Shown here in pieces: positions 24,684-29,338 of a stretch of 29,338 bases of DNA; the stretch's first letter is position 1, and each line of letters opens with the position of its first letter. The DNA is from H111-94 sp034436045 (GTDB lineage Bacteria > Chloroflexota > Ktedonobacteria > Ktedonobacterales > Ktedonobacteraceae): NCBI GenBank assembly GCA_034436045.1, contig DAOTVZ010000243.1, positions 1 to 29,338 of the forward strand, read 5' to 3'. A model generated the notes under the pieces. That model was not told the origin of the DNA. It saw only the letters and a program-made list of their open reading frames with translations, and did not search any database. The translations under genes were made by a program, and so were the position numbers.

Positions 24684-26834
24684 ATGGCAGTCATTTACGA
24701 TGTGGAAAGTCGGTGCTGGCTTCTTCAGTTGAAAACATCAAGCTACTGCTTTGCGCTCGGCGCGGATGGTACTTCATTACACCATGTTTACTGGGGATCA
24801 CGACTCGCGCCAGAAGCACTCATCGAGATGGTTCAACGTCCTGACGCTCTTGTCTCATCTCATATCCCTTTTGAGTCAGCGACAGGAACCGCTCGTGAGG
24901 AATACGCGCCCTGGGGAGAGATGCGCTTTAACGAGCCATCTCTTAAGATAGAGTACGCCGACGGCACGCGAGCCATCGAGTGGGCCTTTGAGCAGTATGG
25001 TATCGAGCGGGCAGAAGCGGAGCAGACACTCTGGCTGCGCTTCCGCGACCGTATCTATCCCCTCGTAGTGACACTCTACTACCGCATCCACGAGGGCCAT
25101 GATGTGATCGAGCGTTGGGTTCGGCTAGAGAACGCAGGAGGAAACGGGCCTATCGTGATCGAGCAGGCGTTCTCGGCAGACTGGCGACCCCCACGACGCG
25201 AGTTTTACCGGCTAACCTATCTTCAGGGACGCTGGGGCAAGGAAACGCAGGTGACGCAGAATACGATCAGCCCAGGCAAGATGGTACTGGAGAGTCGGCG
25301 AGGTATGACCAGCCATCAGTTCAATCCCTGGGTGGCATTAGACCCGGAGGCACATGCCAGCGAGGAAAGCGGCGAGATATGGAGCGCCGCGCTCGCCTGG
25401 AGCGGCTCGTGGAAAATCGTAGTCGAGATGACACCTTACGGCGAGGTTCACTGCACAGGTGGGCTGAACGATTTCGATTTTCGCTATGCGCTGCACGAAG
25501 GCGAACAACTGGACTTGCCGGTATTTGTCGGGCTGTACTCAAACGAAGGCTTTGGAGGCACCAGTCGCGCCTGGCATGCCTATGAACGCGAGATAGTGTT
25601 GCCTGAAGGGCCGGAGGCAGTACGCCCCGTCCTCTACAACTCGTGGGAGGCGACCACCTTCAATGTCAATGAACATAATCAGATGGAGCTTGCTGAGAAG
25701 GCCGCCGCGCTGGGCGTCGAGGTCTTCGTGGTTGATGATGGATGGTTTGGCGCGCGCAATAGCGATCATGCCGGACTCGGCGACTGGACGGTCAACCGGG
25801 AGAAATTCCCTCGCGGCTTGAACCCGCTGATTGAGCGTGTCAATGCGCTGGGGATGCGTTTTGGCCTCTGGATTGAGCCAGAAATGGTGAACCCGGATAG
25901 CGACCTCTATCGGGCACATCCAGACTGGGTATATCATTTCCGTAACCGTTCGCGCACCCAGGGGCGCAATCAGCTTGTCCTCAATCTCGCGCGCGAAGAC
26001 GTGCGCGATTGGATGTTGACAACGTTCGATACATTGCTCTCAGAGCATCATATCGAGTTTATCAAGTGGGACATCAACCGCTCTTTCAGTGAACCAGGAT
26101 GGCCGGAAAAGGTGGGTGAGAATCCACAGCGCATCTGGCTTGATCATGTGCGCAATCTCTACTACGTCATCGATGAACTCCGTCTTCGCCATCCCGACGT
26201 GGCCTTTGAAGCATGTGCCGGCGGTGGAGGTCGCGTTGATCTGGGCATCTTGTCTCGCGTCGAGCAGGTGTGGACCAGCGATAATACCGACGCCTTCGAC
26301 CGCCTGCGCATCCAGGAGGGCTTCAGCTACCCCTACATTCCCCGCGTCATGATGTGCTGGGTCACTGACGTCCCCAATTTTGTGACGGGGCGCACAGTGC
26401 CGCTACGCTATCGTTTCCACGTCGCCATGTCCGGCTCGCTGGGTATCGGCGGCGACCTCTCGCACTGGACAGCAGAGGAAATGGAGGAAGCACGAAAATT
26501 TATTGCTCTCTACAAACGTGTGCGCGCGACGATCCAGAACGGCCTGCTCTTCCGCCTGCGTTCACCGCGAGCAGGCAATGTTACCGCCTCGCAGTATGTG
26601 GCGCAGGACGGCAGCGAAGTCGTGGTATTTGCCTGGGGACACTCACAACAATTCGGAGAGAAACTGATCACGCTGCCTTTACATGGTCTGGAGGAAAAAG
26701 TATACTACACGGACATCGACAATGATGCCACCTACAGCGGTGCGTATCTTGCACACCGAGGGCTACCCATCAAGCTAGTAGGTGACTTCGACAGTAGCAT
26801 AATTCACCTTGTCCGCACCACATCAAAGCGGTAA
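24684..26834 (+). CDS. Alpha-galactosidase, glycoside hydrolase family 36
   Basis: This 716-residue enzyme removes terminal alpha-galactose from melibiose, raffinose or similar sugars. It has an N-terminal beta-sandwich (about 1-310) and a TIM barrel. Barrel motifs are YNSWEATTFNV at about 318-328, VDDGWFG at 350-356, DWTVNREKFPRGL at 367-379 and GLWIEPEMVN at 394-403. IKWDINRS follows with nucleophile Asp463, then CAGGGGRVDLG at 511-521 and SDNTDAFDR with acid/base Asp533. No signal peptide is present, so it acts in the cytoplasm on sugars imported by the ABC system. ATG 24684 has AAGGG nine bases upstream; ATG 24675 is an alternative. It ends six bases before the convergent luxR-like stop. 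Confidence 0.95.
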   Translation: MAVIYDVESRCWLLQLKTSSYCFALGADGTSLHHVYWGSRLAPEALIEMVQRPDALVSSHIPFESATGTAREEYAPWGEMRFNEPSLKIEYADGTRAIEWAFEQYGIERAEAEQTLWLRFRDRIYPLVVTLYYRIHEGHDVIERWVRLENAGGNGPIVIEQAFSADWRPPRREFYRLTYLQGRWGKETQVTQNTISPGKMVLESRRGMTSHQFNPWVALDPEAHASEESGEIWSAALAWSGSWKIVVEMTPYGEVHCTGGLNDFDFRYALHEGEQLDLPVFVGLYSNEGFGGTSRAWHAYEREIVLPEGPEAVRPVLYNSWEATTFNVNEHNQMELAEKAAALGVEVFVVDDGWFGARNSDHAGLGDWTVNREKFPRGLNPLIERVNALGMRFGLWIEPEMVNPDSDLYRAHPDWVYHFRNRSRTQGRNQLVLNLAREDVRDWMLTTFDTLLSEHHIEFIKWDINRSFSEPGWPEKVGENPQRIWLDHVRNLYYVIDELRLRHPDVAFEACAGGGGRVDLGILSRVEQVWTSDNTDAFDRLRIQEGFSYPYIPRVMMCWVTDVPNFVTGRTVPLRYRFHVAMSGSLGIGGDLSHWTAEEMEEARKFIALYKRVRATIQNGLLFRLRSPRAGNVTASQYVAQDGSEVVVFAWGHSQQFGEKLITLPLHGLEEKVYYTDIDNDATYSGAYLAHRGLPIKLVGDFDSSIIHLVRTTSKR

Positions 26835-26840
26835 ACACGT

Positions 26841-27113
26841 TTAAGCACTTTCTTCGCTGTGAAGCGCGCGCCATCTGGCAATCGCCTGGGCGCGCGTACG
26901 CACGCCGAGTTTCCGACAAATATTCAGGACATGTTTCTTCGCTGTGTTGTTGCTAAGAACGAGACGCCCCGCGATCTCTTGATTGGAAACTCCTTCCAGC
27001 AACAATTGCAGAACTTCCCATTCACGCGCCGTGATCTTACCCATCCCTGATTCGCAATTCCCAAACGTGCTAAAAAGAGGTACAATGGGGCGGAGACAGT
27101 AGAGGCATAACAT
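26841..27113 (-). CDS. Small LuxR/GerE-type HTH protein
   Basis: The C-terminal 65 residues form a full LuxR-type HTH: KITAREWEVLQLLLEGVSNQEIAGRLVLSNNTAKKHVLNICRKLGVRTRAQAIARWRAL. No receiver or sensor domain precedes it. The start is uncertain. ATG 27113 gives 90 residues but its first part overlaps the opposing promoter region; ATG 27044 gives 67 residues, close to GerE in size. Neither has a good ribosome site. The protein may be a free-standing DNA-binding regulator or the leftover C-terminus of a larger MalT-like regulator. It is convergent with the alpha-galactosidase gene and divergent from the methyltransferase gene. Confidence 0.65.
   Translation of the reverse strand: MLCLYCLRPIVPLFSTFGNCESGMGKITAREWEVLQLLLEGVSNQEIAGRLVLSNNTAKKHVLNICRKLGVRTRAQAIARWRALHSEESA
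27058..27086 (+). promoter_or_regulatory. Candidate promoter of the homocysteine methyltransferase/MTHFR gene
   Basis: TACAAT at 27081-27086 is a good -10 box. A weak TTCCCA (27058-27063) lies 17 bases upstream as -35. Transcription would start near 27093, about 47 bases before the ATG. No S-box (SAM) riboswitch is visible in this short leader. Confidence 0.4.
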
Positions 27114-27139
27114 TTGCCTGTTTGGTGGGAGAACGTTTG

Positions 27140-29056
27140 ATGGCACATCCATTGTTAGAGCAACTGCGCGAGCGACCGCTGCTTTGTGACGGCGCGATGG
27201 GAACCCTACTCTACGCACGGGGTATCACCTATGAACAGTGTTTCGACGCACTGAACCTGACACAACCAGACCTTATTCTCGGCATTCATAACGAATATAT
27301 TGCTGCGGGCGCTCAGATTATCGAAACCAATACCTTTGGGGCCAATCGGGCCAAACTTGAGACACATAATCTGGGAGACAAGGTCAGCGAAATCAACCGA
27401 CGTGCGGTCAAACTGGCCCGCGAGGCGCGCGAGATCTCAGGGCAACCAGTCTTCATCGCAGGTGCTGTCGGCCCCAGTGGTCGCCCCTTACAGGCACCAG
27501 ATGCACAACGCTTACAGGAGCTACGCGCTATCTTCCGCGAGCAGATCACCGCGTTGCAAATCGGCGGCGTTGATCTCATTATTCTTGAAACCTTCTCTAA
27601 CCTGTCCGAACTGCGCCAGGCCGTACTGGCCGCCAAAGAGAGTGGCCTGCCGGTCGTGGCCCAGATGAGCTTCCAGGAAGATGGGCATACACTCTCCGGC
27701 AGTTCGGCGGCGCGCGTTGCCACCGTTCTTGCCGACCTGGGGGTCGATATCATCGGCGCTAACTGTAGCGTCGGCCCGGCGGCCACCTATGACGCATTGG
27801 AAGAAATGATCAGCGCGACTCAACACCTCGAAGGTCTCTCTACCGCGCCCCTCTTCTCGGCACAACCGAACGCGGGCCTGCCGACGCGCTTCGATAATCG
27901 CTTCTTCTATGTCTCCACACCGGACTACTTCGCAGAATATGCCACCCGTTTCGCGCGTGCCGGAGTACGCCTGATCGGCGGCTGCTGCGGCACGACACCT
28001 CGGCACACAGCCGCCATGCGGCAGGCGCTGGATGCCTTCTGTGGTCACACCTCTTCCGTCACTATTACGGTGACAGAGGCATCAAAGCCACAAAAGCGCA
28101 AAGAGTCACTTGCCAGCATCATTGAGAATGAAATCCTCTTGCCACAGGAAGGCACAAAGACATCGTTGCAGGCCAAACTAGAAGGCGGGAACTTCGTAGT
28201 CAGCGTCGAGCTTGATCCGCCAAAGGGACTCAACCCCAGGAAAATTCTGGATGGCGCGGCCTTGCTGCAAAAAGCGGGCGTGGATTGCATCAATATCGCC
28301 GACAGCCCGATGGCCCGCGTGCGCATGAGTTGCATCGCCCTCGCGCGTCTCATTCAAGATCACCTGGGTATTGAAACTATCATCCACTACACGACACGTG
28401 ACCGCAACCTGATGGCATTGCAGGCGGAACTGCTGGGTGCGCACGCGCTTGGTATCCGCAACGTGCTGGCCCTGAGCGGCGACCCGGTGCCCGTTGGCGC
28501 ATATCCAAATACAACCGGTGTGTGGGATGTCGATTCGGTCGGCCTGATTCAGATATTGCGTGGTATGAACGAAGGACACGACGCCGCTGGAGGCTCCATC
28601 GGCGCGAAAGCGTCTTTCCATATCGGCTGCGCGCTCAACCTGAATATGACCGAGGAGGAAACCGAGCGCGAGATCGATAAATATCGACGCAAAATTGCCG
28701 CCGGCGCGCAATATATCATGACGCAACCTATTTATGAACTGGCACCCCTGGAACGGTTCTTGCAGCGTGTAGGCAAGCCACCTATTCCGATCTTGCTCGG
28801 CTGCATCCCACTCCACAGCTCGCGTCATGCCGAGTATCTCCACAACGAGGTACCAGGAATCACCATTCCTGATGACGTGCGCGCCCGCATGCGCGCTGCC
28901 GGTGAACGTGGCCATGAAGAGGGCTTGCACATCGCGCAAGAATTGCTCCTTCAGGCCCGCAGCCTCGTTCAAGGCGTCTACCTGATGCCCTCTTATGGAC
29001 GCTACGATGTCGTGAGCGAACTAACACGCATTTTGCAAGGGCAAAAGGTCTTGTAG
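27140..29056 (+). CDS. Bifunctional homocysteine S-methyltransferase / methylenetetrahydrofolate reductase
   Basis: This 638-residue fusion is of the B. subtilis YitJ type. The N-terminal homocysteine-binding domain (about 1-300) has CDGAMGTLLYARG at 16-28 and the zinc-binding cysteines: Cys209 in GANCSVGP and Cys282/Cys283 in GGCCGTTPRHT. After a linker near 310-345, the C-terminal MTHFR barrel begins at FVVSVELDPPKG and shows NIADSP, LLGAHALGIRNVLALSGDPVP and QYIMTQPIYELAPLERFL. It makes methyltetrahydrofolate and transfers a methyl group to homocysteine, giving methionine. The cobalamin-binding domain of MetH is absent. ATG 27140 has GGGAG eight bases upstream; a TTG at 27122 is rejected. 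The TAG stop lies inside a repeat-like sequence. Confidence 0.95.
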   Translation: MAHPLLEQLRERPLLCDGAMGTLLYARGITYEQCFDALNLTQPDLILGIHNEYIAAGAQIIETNTFGANRAKLETHNLGDKVSEINRRAVKLAREAREISGQPVFIAGAVGPSGRPLQAPDAQRLQELRAIFREQITALQIGGVDLIILETFSNLSELRQAVLAAKESGLPVVAQMSFQEDGHTLSGSSAARVATVLADLGVDIIGANCSVGPAATYDALEEMISATQHLEGLSTAPLFSAQPNAGLPTRFDNRFFYVSTPDYFAEYATRFARAGVRLIGGCCGTTPRHTAAMRQALDAFCGHTSSVTITVTEASKPQKRKESLASIIENEILLPQEGTKTSLQAKLEGGNFVVSVELDPPKGLNPRKILDGAALLQKAGVDCINIADSPMARVRMSCIALARLIQDHLGIETIIHYTTRDRNLMALQAELLGAHALGIRNVLALSGDPVPVGAYPNTTGVWDVDSVGLIQILRGMNEGHDAAGGSIGAKASFHIGCALNLNMTEEETEREIDKYRRKIAAGAQYIMTQPIYELAPLERFLQRVGKPPIPILLGCIPLHSSRHAEYLHNEVPGITIPDDVRARMRAAGERGHEEGLHIAQELLLQARSLVQGVYLMPSYGRYDVVSELTRILQGQKVL

Positions 29057-29065
29057 GGGCATGAT
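29053..29065. repeat. Partial copy of the downstream palindromic repeat
   Basis: GTAGGGGCATGAT matches 12 of 13 bases of the repeat arm GTAGGGGCGTGAT present in the complement of 29104-29137. It contains the TAG stop codon of the methyltransferase gene. Confidence 0.5.
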
Positions 29066-29103
29066 GATGAAATTTTCTGACTGAAACCAGCAATGGCCTC
29101 CCT

Positions 29104-29137
29104 CCCGCAGGGGCGTGATGAATCACGCCCCTACGGG
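29104..29137. repeat. Palindromic repeat (REP-like)
   Basis: An 11-base perfect stem, AGGGGCGTGAT with ATCACGCCCCT around a two-base GA loop, extends after one mismatch by four more GC pairs. No T-run follows, though the position 48 bases after the stop codon would allow it to act as a terminator or 3' stabiliser. Its form is that of dispersed extragenic palindromes. Confidence 0.75.
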
Positions 29138-29189
29138 ATTCTCGATTTCGATTGACAAATTCCATTATCCCGCCTCTACAGACACATTC

Positions 29190-29222
29190 TGACACTCCCC
29201 GGCCTGAAGGCACGGGGGTTCT
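29190..29222 (-). mobile_element. Right end of an IS200/IS605-type element
   Basis: Read on the minus strand, an AGAACCCCC segment leads into an imperfect hairpin, CCCC-CGT-GCCT-TC-AGGC-C-GGGG, then GGGGAGTGTCA ending near 29190. This is the typical tail of IS605-family elements carrying tnpB: a short hairpin followed by a conserved end at which the flanking DNA begins. The call rests on pattern memory of such ends. Confidence 0.65.
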
Positions 29223-29226
29223 TCCT

Positions 29227-29338
29227 TCAACCAGCCACCTTGCTCACTCTGGCCTTGCCAGAACGAGTAGCGGGTGTCTGTCCAGAAGCGTTACGTACCT
29301 TCTTCGAGGTACCCGTTCCCGATTGCCCACCGGTACGG
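29227..29338 (-). CDS. Probable C-terminal tail of TnpB, cut by window end
   Basis: A minus-strand frame open at the window end stops with TGA at 29229-29227, four bases before the IS605-like right end. The visible 37 residues, beginning RTGGQSGTGTSKKVRNASG and rich in Gly, Ser, Thr, Lys and Arg, have the low-complexity basic character of TnpB tails after the zinc ribbon. No catalytic residue is visible, so the call depends on its position relative to the element end. Confidence 0.45.
   Translation of the reverse strand, partial: RTGGQSGTGTSKKVRNASGQTPATRSGKARVSKVAG

Noticed and set aside
28178..28972. 264-codon minus-strand frame
   Set aside because: It is antisense to the MTHFR domain, without family motifs.
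29104..29137. Palindrome as a standard intrinsic terminator
   Set aside because: No T-run follows the stem on the plus strand; a repeat or stabilising hairpin is a better description.
1..29338. CRISPR array, tRNA or rRNA genes, phage or defence modules
   Set aside because: No regularly spaced direct repeats, no cloverleaf-like conserved tRNA blocks and no relevant protein motifs were seen; only the IS605-type end at the right edge is mobile in character.

Overview
The window looks like a moderate-GC bacterial chromosome segment, most likely from Chloroflexota and probably the class Ktedonobacteria. Reasons are family-level only: a fused homocysteine S-methyltransferase/methylenetetrahydrofolate reductase, a fused double-ATPase ECF transporter, a fused rhamnulose-phosphate aldolase/dehydrogenase, a DeoR-type regulator fused to a sugar-binding domain, and short palindromic repeats between genes. 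No rRNA or tRNA is present to confirm this.

Layout. (1) 1-1415, minus: an AMP-forming acyl-CoA synthetase cut by the window start, divergent from a DsbA-like thioredoxin-fold protein (1679-2317, plus); the gap between them holds two inverted repeats. (2) 2324-8943, minus: a seven-gene thiamin salvage and uptake operon, tenA-thiD-thiM-thiE-thiW-ecfA(fused)-ecfT. It has a strong promoter, a TPP riboswitch and an intrinsic terminator at its head. It makes thiamin phosphate from salvaged pyrimidine and thiazole moieties; no de novo gene (thiC, thiG) is visible. (3) 8940-18861, minus: an L-rhamnose catabolic block. In transcription order it is a DeoR-PBP fusion regulator, an MFS permease, rhaM mutarotase, an AraA/FucI-like isomerase, rhaI isomerase, a rhamnulose-1-phosphate aldolase/lactaldehyde dehydrogenase fusion, and rhaB kinase. 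The thi promoter -35 box overlaps the rhaB stop codon, so the two operons abut.

(4) 19288-26834, plus: an alpha-galactoside utilisation block. It has a LacI regulator with a consensus promoter overlapped by a palindrome, a 79-residue protein of unknown function, two ABC sugar permeases, a lipoprotein solute-binding protein and a GH36 alpha-galactosidase. No ABC ATPase is present, so a shared MsmK/MalK-type ATPase elsewhere is presumed. (5) 26841-27113, minus: a small LuxR-type HTH protein, divergent from (6) 27140-29056, plus: the fused homocysteine methyltransferase/MTHFR. (7) 29057-29338: palindromic repeats, then the right end of an IS200/IS605-type element with a probable C-terminal fragment of TnpB on the minus strand.

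The most noteworthy points are the DeoR-PBP fusion regulator with its triple operator-like cluster, the second isomerase inside the rhamnose operon, the complete TPP-riboswitch-controlled salvage/ECF operon, and the IS605-type right end with its adjacent natural guide position. I did not see a clearly new defence or mobile system.
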